From: JBNJGT01 sp046496745
GTDB taxonomy: Archaea; Nanobdellota; Nanobdellia; Woesearchaeales; JACJVW01
Direction: 5' to 3'
DNA: 39,861 nt
Assembly (NCBI GenBank): GCA_046496745.1
Contig: JAWOGQ010000090.1
Location: 1-39,861 of the forward strand
A program made the translations under genes and the position numbers. Of this stretch, positions 1-7,605 are shown piece by piece. Under the pieces are notes generated by a model that worked only from the letters and a program-made list of their open reading frames with translations, had not been told where the DNA came from and did not search any database. How positions within the stretch are numbered: position 1 is the stretch's first letter; each line of letters starts with the position of its first letter.

Positions 1-1
1 T

Positions 2-826
2 AAGGATGAATTGTATAAAGGAGCTGATCCGTCTAGTGTGTTGAGTATCGAGGACGACAATGCTAAGATTCCAGTTAATCTTGCACTTGTAAACGGTGGT
101 TTTGGTACTGATGATACGATTGATAATCGGATAAGTACAGTAACCATCGCAGGAATCGCTGGAGAAAGCAATGATGATGCGCCAACATACCATGCAGACG
201 ATCTTGTCTGGACCATTGGTTGGGGTGACGAAGACAACGCAAATCCAGGAGATCTTGTGCTAGATGAAACAGAAATCGGTACCAAGGACTATGATATCCT
301 GACCCACTATGGTGTGATCATCAATGATCCGGAAAACGGACTTGAGAAAAACTTTGGTGCTTTGAACCTTGAGTTCCCAACTGAAGCTGTGACCTATGAC
401 TTGGCAATAAGTGCTGAGGAAGCTAGTGTTTCAGGCGGAGACAGCGGTTCAACTGCTGACCAGGTGCAGCCAATCTCTGTAGGAGCAGCAATGTTCGCTA
501 AGGATGTTGGTTCACTGAGCTCAGACAACCTGATTGTTGTCGGTGGTCCATGTGTCAACGATGTAGCTGCTCAGCTGATGGGTAACCCAGCAGACTGTAC
601 CGAAGGCTTCGAAGAAGGCAAGGCTTTCATCAAGCTATACGAGAATGGTGACAAGGTCGCTATGCTTGTAGCAGGTGCAGAAGCTCTAGACACCCGACGT
701 GCAGCTCGTGTTGTTGCTAACTACGACGAATATCAGAGTGACTTCTCTGGTAAGGAAGAAGTTGTAGTAAGTGGACAGAGCACAAGCTTCACTGACACAG
801 TTGTCTCAGCGCCAACAAGTGAATAA
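2..826 (+). CDS. S-layer protein, C-terminal part (5' end outside window)
   Basis: The reading frame is open to the left edge, so this is the last ~275 residues of a larger gene; no start is visible here. The C-terminal ~100 residues contain GGPCVNDVAAQLMG, a second Cys in NPADC, IKLYENGDKVAMLVAG and DTRRAARVVANY. This pattern is typical of the C-terminal domain of MJ-type archaeal S-layer proteins (known family). The chain is acidic and Ser/Thr rich, as expected for a surface protein. It should form the paracrystalline cell envelope. No C-terminal membrane anchor follows; the protein ends in a Thr/Ser-rich tail. A T-rich tract starts one base after the stop. Confidence 0.85.
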   Translation, partial: KDELYKGADPSSVLSIEDDNAKIPVNLALVNGGFGTDDTIDNRISTVTIAGIAGESNDDAPTYHADDLVWTIGWGDEDNANPGDLVLDETEIGTKDYDILTHYGVIINDPENGLEKNFGALNLEFPTEAVTYDLAISAEEASVSGGDSGSTADQVQPISVGAAMFAKDVGSLSSDNLIVVGGPCVNDVAAQLMGNPADCTEGFEEGKAFIKLYENGDKVAMLVAGAEALDTRRAARVVANYDEYQSDFSGKEEVVVSGQSTSFTDTVVSAPTSE

Positions 827-856
827 ATTTTTTTTTATTCTTTCTCTTTTATTTTT
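827..856 (+). terminator. T-rich tract after the S-layer gene
   Basis: A run of nine T (828-836) followed by more pyrimidine-rich sequence lies directly behind the S-layer stop. Archaeal RNA polymerase terminates at such U-tracts without needing a hairpin, and none is evident here. The tract reaches almost to the next ATG (859), so it may also hold that gene's promoter (TTTATTTTTAAA). Confidence 0.55.
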
Positions 857-858
857 AA

Positions 859-1485
859 ATGGATGTAGAATCAATTCTTTCCAAGAATGGCATCACTGAA
901 CTAAGACCTGGACAGAAGCGTGCTGTGGAAGAAGGTCTTAAAGATGGCGTGAGCCAGCTGATATGCACCCCTACAGCTTCTGGTAAGACGCTTATCGCAG
1001 AGATCGCGTTCCTTTCTCATATACTCAATGGCAGGGGTAAAGTCATCTATATCGTGCCTTTGAAAGCGCTTGCAGCGGAGAAGTATAATGAGTTCAAGAA
1101 GAAGTATGACTTCAAGATCGCATTGTCAATAGGAGACCTTGACAAGACTGATTCGCATCTTGCGAACTATGATCTCATAATATGCACAGCTGAAAAATTA
1201 GATTCGATGCTCAGGCATCATGTGCCATGGTTGTCCTCTGTATCTCTCCTGGTAGTGGATGAGATCCATCTCCTGAATGATCCGGGGCGGGGGCCGACAC
1301 TGGAGATCCTTCTTACAATCATCCGGAGGGTTCTGAAGGGTGTGCAGCTATTGGGCCTTTCAGCGACAATAGGGAATCCTGAGGAGCTTGCTGAATGGTT
1401 GGGGGCAAAGCTTATAATCGATACATGGAGGCCGGTTGATCTCTACAAAGGAGTCTATCTGGACGGAAAGGTCGAATTTGAGTAA
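859..1485 (+). CDS. Ski2/Hel308-like helicase, RecA1 domain only (truncated)
   Basis: The 208 residues match the first motor domain of archaeal Hel308/Ski2-type superfamily 2 DNA helicases: a Q-motif-like start (ITELRPGQ), Walker A TPTASGKT, motif Ia IVPLKALAAEKY, Walker B/DEIH in VVDEIHLL, and motif III LSATIGNPEELAEWL. Hel308 proteins are usually about 700 residues, with a second RecA domain, winged helix and ratchet domain. Here the frame stops just after the RecA1 domain, and the S27e promoter begins three bases later, so the rest is not in this locus. It may be a split gene whose second half lies elsewhere, a single-domain relic, or a regulator. Without motifs IV-VI it should not translocate on its own (inference). 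Confidence 0.85.
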   Translation: MDVESILSKNGITELRPGQKRAVEEGLKDGVSQLICTPTASGKTLIAEIAFLSHILNGRGKVIYIVPLKALAAEKYNEFKKKYDFKIALSIGDLDKTDSHLANYDLIICTAEKLDSMLRHHVPWLSSVSLLVVDEIHLLNDPGRGPTLEILLTIIRRVLKGVQLLGLSATIGNPEELAEWLGAKLIIDTWRPVDLYKGVYLDGKVEFE

Positions 1486-1487
1486 CT

Positions 1488-1498
1488 TTTATAAAGGG
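1488..1498 (+). promoter_or_regulatory. TATA box for the S27e/aIF2-alpha/Nop10 operon
   Basis: CTTTTATAAAG, centred about 28 bases before the S27e ATG at 1521, has the spacing of an archaeal TATA box for a leaderless or short-leader transcript. Confidence 0.6.
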
Positions 1499-1520
1499 TC
1501 AACTATTTCCAGATAATACC

Positions 1521-1694
1521 ATGGAACCGAAGAGCAAATTCATAAAAATCCGTTGTCCTAAGTGCAAAAACGAGCAGATCATGTTCGGCAAATCATCTGT
1601 GGATGTATCATGCCTGGTCTGCGGAAAGAAGCTGGCTGAACCAACCGGAGGAAAGGCCCGTGTCAAGGCGCGTGTCCTTGAGGTTCTTGAATAA
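1521..1694 (+). CDS. rps27e: 30S ribosomal protein S27e
   Basis: A 57-residue small-subunit ribosomal protein. It has the S27e zinc ribbon: Cys12-x2-Cys15 (RCPKC) and Cys31-x2-Cys34 (CLVC). The start is placed by a TATA box ~28 bases upstream. The stop codon overlaps the ATG of aIF2-alpha by one base, so the two are translationally coupled. S27e next to aIF2-alpha and Nop10 is a classical archaeal translation gene order. Length and motifs are complete. Confidence 0.93.
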   Translation: MEPKSKFIKIRCPKCKNEQIMFGKSSVDVSCLVCGKKLAEPTGGKARVKARVLEVLE

Positions 1695-2452
1695 TGATAA
1701 TTAAAGAAGGATATCCTGAAGAGAATGAAGTAGTAATCTGTACAGTTACTAATATACAGTATCATTCTGTCTTTGTCAAGGTTGACGAGTACAAGGGCAA
1801 ATCAGGGATGATACATATCTCTGAGATCTCTCCTGGACGTATACGTAATCTTCGTGATTATGTGAAGGAAGGGAAAGTGATTGTCTGCAAAGTGCTCAGG
1901 ATCAACAGGCAGAGGGGCCATATCGATCTTTCCCTGCGGCGGGTGAATGAGAACCAGCGAAGGGCAAAGATCAATGCGATGAAGCAGGAGCAGATCGCTG
2001 AGAAGATCATCTCTTATGTGGCGCAGAACCATAATCTGCCTGACCTGCAAAAGAAGATTTCTACGAAGCTTAGTGATTATGAAAGCCTTTACACTTTCTT
2101 TGAAGAGGTAGTTGAGGGAAGTTCTTCTGTTGATGAGCTTGGACTTGACCCAAAGGTTGCAAAGGACTTGGAAGAGGTCATACACCAGCGGATAAAGCCG
2201 CCTGAAGTGTTTATTGAAGGAAATTTCACGATACAAAGCTATGAGCCAAACGGGCTTGAGGTCATAAAGAAGGCGTTTGTCAAGGTTCCGGAAGAGAATG
2301 GCGTCAAGTACCTGGGCGGCGGAAAATATTATCTTGAGGTTCGGGATTCAAACTACAAGGATGCAGAGAAACAACTCACGACACTTGTCGATGGGGTGAA
2401 AAAGGTCCTTGAGAAGACTGATACCAAGGTTGAATTTGAGCGTAAGAGATAA
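1694..2452 (+). CDS. eif2a: Translation initiation factor aIF2 subunit alpha
   Basis: 252 residues, the normal length for the alpha subunit of archaeal initiation factor 2, which with beta and gamma delivers Met-tRNAi to the small ribosomal subunit. The N-terminal ~85 residues form an S1/OB domain (VVICTVTNIQYHSVFVKV, MIHISEIS, HIDLSLRRV). A helical middle domain and a C-terminal alpha/beta domain follow (EVIKKAF, YYLEVRDSNYKDAE). The start overlaps the S27e stop and the stop overlaps the Nop10 start by one base each, a tight operon. Confidence 0.95.
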   Translation: MIIKEGYPEENEVVICTVTNIQYHSVFVKVDEYKGKSGMIHISEISPGRIRNLRDYVKEGKVIVCKVLRINRQRGHIDLSLRRVNENQRRAKINAMKQEQIAEKIISYVAQNHNLPDLQKKISTKLSDYESLYTFFEEVVEGSSSVDELGLDPKVAKDLEEVIHQRIKPPEVFIEGNFTIQSYEPNGLEVIKKAFVKVPEENGVKYLGGGKYYLEVRDSNYKDAEKQLTTLVDGVKKVLEKTDTKVEFERKR

Positions 2453-2631
2453 TGGCAAGGCATATCCTTTTCTGTGCTGTCTGCAAGGAATACACCATTT
2501 GCGAGACATGCCCTGAGTGCAAGAACAAGGCATACCATGTAAGGCCTCCAAAATATTCTCCAGATGACCGTTATGCTGAGATGAGGCGCAAGCTTAAGGA
2601 GGAGGAGTACAAGTCCAGGGGATTGTTGTAG
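2452..2631 (+). CDS. nop10: Nop10, H/ACA snoRNP / pseudouridine synthase subunit
   Basis: A 59-residue protein of the archaeal H/ACA guide-RNA complex, which with Cbf5, Gar1 and L7Ae converts uridine to pseudouridine in rRNA. It has an N-terminal zinc-binding part (Cys8, Cys11, Cys17, Cys20, with another Cys23) and the family signature RPPKYSPDDRYAEMRRK at ~31-47. The ATG overlaps the aIF2-alpha stop by one base. It is the normal partner of aIF2-alpha in archaeal genomes. Confidence 0.95.
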   Translation: MARHILFCAVCKEYTICETCPECKNKAYHVRPPKYSPDDRYAEMRRKLKEEEYKSRGLL

Positions 2632-2910
2632 ATGCTTACTGTCCAGGATGTGCGTGAGATGCGCGCGCGTGGTGATGATTTTCTTCTGTTGGATGTGCGT
2701 TCCCGTGAAGAGTTCAGGGCCGGGCATGTCGAGGGTGCTTTGAATGTGCCTCTAAACGAGATTTCTGATCATACCTTTGATGACAGGTTCATTGTGGTGA
2801 TGTGCCGGACTGATAACCGGGCCAGGGTGGCAAAAAGGCTTCTTGAAAAAGATCATAAAGTGGATTACATGAAAGGAGGCTATCTTGCCTGGTCCCAATA
2901 TTTTTTATAG
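2632..2910 (+). CDS. Single-domain rhodanese
   Basis: 92 residues covering one rhodanese domain, a sulfur-transfer or Cys-phosphatase-like fold. Visible motifs are LLDVRSREEFRAGHVEGALNVPL and the active loop CRTDNR with catalytic Cys58, ending with GGYLAWSQYF. Such domains carry persulfide sulfur for tRNA thiolation, Fe-S assembly or detoxification; which applies here cannot be told. The ATG abuts the Nop10 stop with no gap, so it is co-transcribed with the translation cluster. Confidence 0.9.
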   Translation: MLTVQDVREMRARGDDFLLLDVRSREEFRAGHVEGALNVPLNEISDHTFDDRFIVVMCRTDNRARVAKRLLEKDHKVDYMKGGYLAWSQYFL

Positions 2911-2925
2911 TAGTAGTGTTATGAT

Positions 2926-3273
2926 ATGGAAATGCAGGATAAAATAATCCATCTTACACTAAAGGGATACCTTAACGCTGATTCTGCAATAAAGTTCGTG
3001 CATGATGCGGAGTCTGTGATACAGGCAAAAGAGAATGCACTGGTTCTTGTTGATTGCTCTGATTTCCAGGGGTTAAGTGATGGGGCGCAGGGAATAATGG
3101 CGTTGCTTTGGATACAGAACAAACCCTATGTTGCAAGGGAGGCTATTATCTGCCTTACTGAGGAGGTGAAGGATATCTTCAAGAATCTTCTGGAGATGGC
3201 CGGAAGGACGGATGTGCGCATATTTGATGACAAGAAGGCTGCTTCTGAATGGCTTGCACAAGACACCCAATGA
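2926..3273 (+). CDS. STAS/SpoIIAA-like domain protein
   Basis: 115 residues with alternating beta strands and amphipathic helices (IIHLTLKGYL, ALVLVDCSDFQGLS, YVAREAIICL, RTDVRIFDDKKAASEWL). This resembles the SpoIIAA-like STAS fold found in small stand-alone proteins of unknown function. I see no signal peptide, membrane segment or enzyme motif. A T/A-rich element (about 2895-2909) could be its own promoter. Assignment is by pattern only; a role in protein-protein regulation is possible but not shown. Confidence 0.6.
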   Translation: MEMQDKIIHLTLKGYLNADSAIKFVHDAESVIQAKENALVLVDCSDFQGLSDGAQGIMALLWIQNKPYVAREAIICLTEEVKDIFKNLLEMAGRTDVRIFDDKKAASEWLAQDTQ

Positions 3274-3276
3274 TAA

Positions 3277-3286
3277 GGCTTATAAA
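3277..3286 (+). promoter_or_regulatory. TATA box for the PD-(D/E)XK nuclease gene
   Basis: GCTTATAAAG, about 27 bases before the ATG at 3310, fits an archaeal TATA box for a leaderless transcript. Confidence 0.55.
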
Positions 3287-3309
3287 GTCCGGATCTTGCT
3301 CTAATCCTG

Positions 3310-4488
3310 ATGTATTCTCACTCAAGACTTGAAACCTACCGATCATGTCCACTGAAATACAAGTGGGCATATATCGACAAGATAAAGCCGCCTATACCCC
3401 AGACTGTCGAGGCTTTCCTGGGATCTTTGGTCCATGATGCACTGGAGAAGCTTTATGCTGACCTGATGTTTGAGAAACAGAATTCTTTGCAGGACCTGCT
3501 TGACTACTATAATGACCGCTGGAAAAAGGAATGGAAGGATGATATCCTTATCGTGCGAAAGGAGTACGACAGCGAGAATTACAGGCAGATGGGTGAGAGG
3601 TTCATAACTGATTATTATAACAAGCACAAGCCCTTCAATCATGACAGGACAATCTCTGTGGAGGAAAGGGTCGTATTTCCTTTGGATAGCGAGGAGAACT
3701 GCTGGCTGCAGGGGTATATCGACCGCCTTTCATATGAGGGGGATGGTATCTATGTTGTGCATGATTACAAGACTGCCAAAAGCCTCAAATCTGTGGAGGG
3801 TGCAGAGAATGACCCGCAACTGGCCCTTTATTCCATGGCTGTGAAGAAGAAATACCAGGATTGCAAGGACGTGAAGCTGGTGTGGCACATGCTTGCGCAT
3901 GACAAGGATGTGGAATCACACAGGACTGAGGAAGAGCTTGAAGAGCTTCGCAAGGAGACATTGGCTCTCATAAAGGAGATCGAGTCTGCAAGGCAGTTCC
4001 CATCAAAACAGAGCCCGTTGTGCCAATGGTGCGGATTCAGGCCAATGTGCCCGCATTTCAAGCACATGTTCGAGGCGGAGAAGGCATTGACCAATCCTTA
4101 CCTGCAGGAGGAAGGGGTGGTTCTTGCGAATAAGTACGCTGCACTGAAGCAGAAGGAGCAGGAGATCAAGGATGAGCTTGAAAAGCTGAAAGAGGCGATC
4201 TTTTCCTATGGTGAAAAGAAGGGTGTGGATGCACTTTATGGTGATGGCAAGAGGCTGAAGCTTTGGTCAAAGGAATGCGTAAGACTTCCTGACAAGAAAG
4301 ATCCCTTACAGGGGGAGCTTGTCAAGCTGTTGAGGTCTGTTGGAAGGTTTGAGGATGTTGCTGTGGTTGATACATGGCAGTTGGGAAAGATCCTTGAGAA
4401 CAAGGAATGGCCTGATGAGCTGGTGCGGTTGTTCGATGGTTTCGTTCGAAAAGATACTGTTAGGCGTATCTATATGAGTGATATCTGA
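3310..4488 (+). CDS. PD-(D/E)XK nuclease, RecB/Cas4-like with Fe-S staple
   Basis: 392 residues. The start HSRLETYRSCPLKYKWAY, with Cys13, is the typical opening of AddB/Cas4-type nucleases. The metal site is Asp138 (YIDRL), Asp152 and Lys154 in HDYKT, followed by the QxxxY-like segment DPQLALYSMAV. Cys238, Cys241 and Cys247 (CQWCGFRPMC) pair with Cys13 to form a predicted 4Fe-4S staple. The last ~130 residues add a helical, charged region after a coiled coil. Likely a DNA exonuclease for repair or recombination. No cas genes or helicase partners lie nearby, so a Cas4 adaptation role is not supported. Confidence 0.87.
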   Translation: MYSHSRLETYRSCPLKYKWAYIDKIKPPIPQTVEAFLGSLVHDALEKLYADLMFEKQNSLQDLLDYYNDRWKKEWKDDILIVRKEYDSENYRQMGERFITDYYNKHKPFNHDRTISVEERVVFPLDSEENCWLQGYIDRLSYEGDGIYVVHDYKTAKSLKSVEGAENDPQLALYSMAVKKKYQDCKDVKLVWHMLAHDKDVESHRTEEELEELRKETLALIKEIESARQFPSKQSPLCQWCGFRPMCPHFKHMFEAEKALTNPYLQEEGVVLANKYAALKQKEQEIKDELEKLKEAIFSYGEKKGVDALYGDGKRLKLWSKECVRLPDKKDPLQGELVKLLRSVGRFEDVAVVDTWQLGKILENKEWPDELVRLFDGFVRKDTVRRIYMSDI

Positions 4489-4525
4489 GGAAACTTATTT
4501 AAGAAAGGAGTTATTTAATGCTAAT

Positions 4526-5560
4526 ATGATAATGCAATATATCTCCCAGATTGATTATATTGCTCTATTGCAGCAATATGCAGTTGCGATCGGAGTATTT
4601 GCAGGTGTTTATCTTGGATTGTTCGTGTTCAAGCAGATCCTTTTGAACAAGTTCACACCCAAGAGGTTTGGATTCCAGCTTCTGAGGGCATTTGTAAGCA
4701 AATTCGGAATGCTGTTCTATCTGGTTGCCTCTTTGTATTCTGCTTCCCTGTTTGTTTCCCTGCCTTCTCTTGCCAAGCGAATCATCTTATATGTTGTGCT
4801 TGCTGTAGGCATAGTCTATATCTCCAGGGGTTTTTTTGCTATGGTCGACCTGTTCATAAAGCGCAAGGTGGAAGCCCAAGAAGATGTGGAGAACATCGGA
4901 AGCCTTGTCAATATAATCGGTGTTGTCGTGAAGGTGGTCTTTGCGCTTTTTGCTGTCCTTGTCTTTCTTGCAACATTCGGCGTCAATGTGACAAGCCTTA
5001 TCGCAGGGCTTGGGGTAGGAGGAATAGCTATTGCTTTTGCTTTGCAGAATATACTTGAGGATGTATTCAGTTCACTTTCCATCTATCTTGACAAGCCATT
5101 CAAGGAAGGGGATTTCATCATAATCGGAACAGATAAGGGGAATATCCAGAGAATAGGGATCAAGTCCACACGGATCAAGGCGCTGGAAGGACATGAGCTT
5201 ATCGTAAGCAACCGGGAACTTACAGGTGTTCGGGTCAATAATTATTCTCCATTGGAGAGGCGAAGGATTGTTTTTGGTTTCGGGGTGCTTTATGACACGC
5301 CTAAGAATAAGCTTAACAAGATCCCTAATATCGTCAAGAAGATAATTGAAGGGGTGGAAGGGACTACATTCGATCGGGCACATTTCAAGCATTTCGGGGA
5401 TTTCAGCCTCAATTTCGAGGTTGTCTATTACGTCGAGAAACCGGAGTATGTCGCTTACATGGACGCGCAACAGGAGATAAACCTGGGGCTGGTCTCAGCT
5501 TTCAAGAAGGAAGGCATAGGGTTTGCTTATCCGACGCAGACAATCTTTCTGAAAAAGTAG
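4526..5560 (+). CDS. mscS: MscS-family mechanosensitive channel
   Basis: 344 residues from the chosen start. Three or four hydrophobic helices occupy the first ~130 residues. The pore-lining helix is rich in Gly/Ala (SLIAGLGVGGIAIAFALQN), followed by the beta-domain signature of MscS (LDKPFKEGDFIIIG, STRIKALEGHELIVSNREL) and a C-terminal alpha/beta domain. The channel releases solutes on osmotic downshock. The frame is open upstream to an ATG at 4478 inside the previous gene. I chose 4526 because a TATA-like element (TTATTTAA, 4496-4503) lies at leaderless spacing, which would make the upstream start untranscribed. Confidence 0.88.
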   Translation: MIMQYISQIDYIALLQQYAVAIGVFAGVYLGLFVFKQILLNKFTPKRFGFQLLRAFVSKFGMLFYLVASLYSASLFVSLPSLAKRIILYVVLAVGIVYISRGFFAMVDLFIKRKVEAQEDVENIGSLVNIIGVVVKVVFALFAVLVFLATFGVNVTSLIAGLGVGGIAIAFALQNILEDVFSSLSIYLDKPFKEGDFIIIGTDKGNIQRIGIKSTRIKALEGHELIVSNRELTGVRVNNYSPLERRRIVFGFGVLYDTPKNKLNKIPNIVKKIIEGVEGTTFDRAHFKHFGDFSLNFEVVYYVEKPEYVAYMDAQQEINLGLVSAFKKEGIGFAYPTQTIFLKK

Positions 5561-5565
5561 GAAAG

Positions 5566-5641
5566 CTTTTTAAATGAAGTATTGTTCCTGGTATGTACGA
5601 GCTAGGCCGGTACAGAGCTTGCCTAGACTGGAGGAAATAAA
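5566..5641 (+). promoter_or_regulatory. Promoter and structured leader of rps15
   Basis: The TATA box CTTTTTAAAT lies at 5566-5575. The leader holds two interleaved inverted repeats: TGTAC (5594-5598) with GTACA (5610-5614), and CTAGGC (5602-5607) with GCCTAG (5621-5626). The order A-B-A'-B' would allow an H-type pseudoknot four bases before the Shine-Dalgarno GGAGG (5630-5634). The transcription start expected from the TATA box is close to the first arm, so that arm may be only partly transcribed. The CTAGGC/GCCTAG hairpin is safe in either case. Confidence 0.5.
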
Positions 5642-6094
5642 ATGGCACGAATGCATTCACGTGATAAGGGACAATCAGGTTCCAAGAAACCAGCAAATCT
5701 TGAAAAACCATCCTGGGTCCGATACAAGGACAAGGAAATCGAGATGATCATAACCAAACTTGCAAAAGAAGGCAAGTCAATGTCTGAGATCGGAATCATC
5801 ATGCGGGATAGGTATGGGATACCTTCAATCCGGCAAGTGACCGGCAAGAAGCTGGAAAAAATTCTACAGGAAAAGGATCTTAAGCCAGAACTGCCAGAAG
5901 ACCTGCTTAATCTTCTGAGAAGGGTAAGCCAGATCAGGAAGCACAGGGAGACAAACAGGCAGGACATGACAGCAAAGCGTGGTCTGATGCTTACTGAATC
6001 AAAGATCCTGAGGCTTATAAAATACTACAAGAAGGTCGGGAAACTACCAGCAGACTGGAAGTATGATCCTAAGAACCTAAGCATGTATGTCTGA
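5642..6094 (+). CDS. rps15: 30S ribosomal protein S15 (archaeal/eukaryotic S13 type)
   Basis: 150 residues, the usual archaeal length: an N-terminal S13/S15N extension (MARMHSRDKGQSGSKKP, VRYKDKEIEMII) followed by the S15 core helices (LLNLLRRVSQIRKHRETN, DMTAKRGLMLTESKILRLIKYY). It binds 16S rRNA early in small-subunit assembly. The start is fixed by the Shine-Dalgarno GGAGG with a seven-base spacer. The stop overlaps the ATG of the DHH nuclease by one base, a conserved archaeal gene pair. Confidence 0.95.
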   Translation: MARMHSRDKGQSGSKKPANLEKPSWVRYKDKEIEMIITKLAKEGKSMSEIGIIMRDRYGIPSIRQVTGKKLEKILQEKDLKPELPEDLLNLLRRVSQIRKHRETNRQDMTAKRGLMLTESKILRLIKYYKKVGKLPADWKYDPKNLSMYV

Positions 6095-7458
6095 TGGAAT
6101 TTGACAGTCATGTGCGTGCGGTAGCGCAAAAGATCCGCGAGATCCCGGATGGTGAAACTGTCCGGGTGATTTCCCATTTTGATTGTGATGGGATATGCGC
6201 AGCGGCAATCTTTGTCAAGACCCTGCTTCGGTCTGACCGCAGTTTTTCTCTTTCTTTTGTTCCGCATCTCGACGAGGATTATATCAGGGAACTGGCATGC
6301 GAGGATTATAACTATTATTTTTTCCTTGACCTTGGGTCTGGTATACTTGATCTTTTTGATATTATTGGAAAGACTGTTTTTGTGATAGATCACCATGAGA
6401 TATCCGGCTCAGGGAATGTGATACACCTGAATCCCCATCTTGTCGGAGTCGACGGGTCAAAGGAGATATCCGGTTCAGGTGTAGTTTATTTTCTTGCAAA
6501 CGAGCTTGACCCATTGCTTGAGATGGCGCATATCGCATTGATCGGCGCGATAGGCGATTCACAGGAGCAGTTCGGATTCACTGGGCTTAATGAAGAGATC
6601 TTCAAGTGGGCAGTAAAGGAAGGTGGAGTGCGACGCAGGAAGGGGTTACGGATATTCGGGAATTATACCAAACCCTTGCATAAGGTGCTGCAGCATTCAG
6701 TCGATCCTTATATCCCTGGAGTCTCAAAATCTGAGAGGGGAGCTATCAATTTCTTGAATTCCCTCAAGATCCCTATCAGGAAAGGGGGAAGGTTCTTCTT
6801 TTATGATGATCTGTCCAGTACGCAGGAGAAGAAACTGATAGAGGCTGTCATCGAGAGAAGGAGCAATGAAGAGAAGCCTTCTGATGTGTATGGTTATACT
6901 TATGTGAACCCTGAAGAGACTGTGCCTGTCCTGCAGGATCTCAGGGAGTTCTCTACTGTTATGAATGCATGCGGAAGGCTGATGCAGGCATCTGTTGGAT
7001 ACGGGGCATGCCTGGGATCAAAGTACGCAAAGAAAAGGGCTGTTTCTATACATCAGGAATACAAGGGAAAAATTTCAGAGGCAATGGCATGGTTCGAGGA
7101 GGACACGGGAATAATCTCTGAGAAAGGGTATGTTATCGCTAATGCAAAGGAGAAGATACTTTCAACACTCATAGGGACTGTCGCGTCCATCATATCCTAT
7201 TCTGCAGATTATCCAAAGAACACTTTCATAATGACTCTTGCAAGGTGCCCTAATGGAAGGCAGACAAAGATCTCCTTGCGCCAGACTCCTTACTCGCAGT
7301 TTGATTTACGTGAGATTATCTCTGAGATAGTGAATGAAGGCTTTTTTGGAGGGCACAGGATGGCTGCTGGTGCATTGATACCTGTCTCCGAGGAATCCCA
7401 GGTCATTGAGCAGGCTAGAAGGGTGTTTGAGAAGTACTCTCTGGAAGAAAGCCTATAG
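6094..7458 (+). CDS. DHH-family nuclease, archaeal RecJ/GAN-like
   Basis: 454 residues, close to the length of the GINS-associated nuclease (GAN) and archaeal RecJ-like exonucleases. Metal-binding motifs: ISHFDCDG (Asp30, Asp32), FFLDLGSG (Asp79), DHHE (99-101) and GAIGDSQ (Asp155). The C-terminal DHHA1 motif is GGHRMAAG near residue 420. It should degrade single-stranded DNA or RNA from an end, in replication with CMG or in RNA turnover. It is coupled to rps15 by an ATGA-type overlap. GAN versus RecJ2 cannot be settled by eye. Confidence 0.9.
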   Translation: MEFDSHVRAVAQKIREIPDGETVRVISHFDCDGICAAAIFVKTLLRSDRSFSLSFVPHLDEDYIRELACEDYNYYFFLDLGSGILDLFDIIGKTVFVIDHHEISGSGNVIHLNPHLVGVDGSKEISGSGVVYFLANELDPLLEMAHIALIGAIGDSQEQFGFTGLNEEIFKWAVKEGGVRRRKGLRIFGNYTKPLHKVLQHSVDPYIPGVSKSERGAINFLNSLKIPIRKGGRFFFYDDLSSTQEKKLIEAVIERRSNEEKPSDVYGYTYVNPEETVPVLQDLREFSTVMNACGRLMQASVGYGACLGSKYAKKRAVSIHQEYKGKISEAMAWFEEDTGIISEKGYVIANAKEKILSTLIGTVASIISYSADYPKNTFIMTLARCPNGRQTKISLRQTPYSQFDLREIISEIVNEGFFGGHRMAAGALIPVSEESQVIEQARRVFEKYSLEESL

Positions 7459-7591
7459 TTTTATATAGTAACTATTACTCCCAGTCTATGAGGAGAGGTG
7501 TTTTTTATTGTTCAGTAGGGTCTGATTGTATCCACTGAAGAATAGAAAATAATATAAACAAAAGGACTATTAGATTTTCAATATTAATTTA

Positions 7592-7598
7592 TAAAAGG
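7592..7598 (+). promoter_or_regulatory. Shine-Dalgarno site of the first ExeA-like ATPase gene
   Basis: AAAGGTG, seven bases before the ATG at 7606, fits the archaeal anti-Shine-Dalgarno and fixes the start. TATA-like elements lie at about 7548-7560 (ATAATATAAAC) and 7580-7590. The preceding 147-base gap holds nothing else I recognise. Confidence 0.5.
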
Positions 7599-7605
7599 TG
7601 TACTT

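Noticed and set aside
3310..4488. Cas4 as sign of a CRISPR system
   Set aside because: The Fe-S PD-(D/E)XK fold is shared with many RecB-like nucleases. No cas gene and no repeat array occur in the window.
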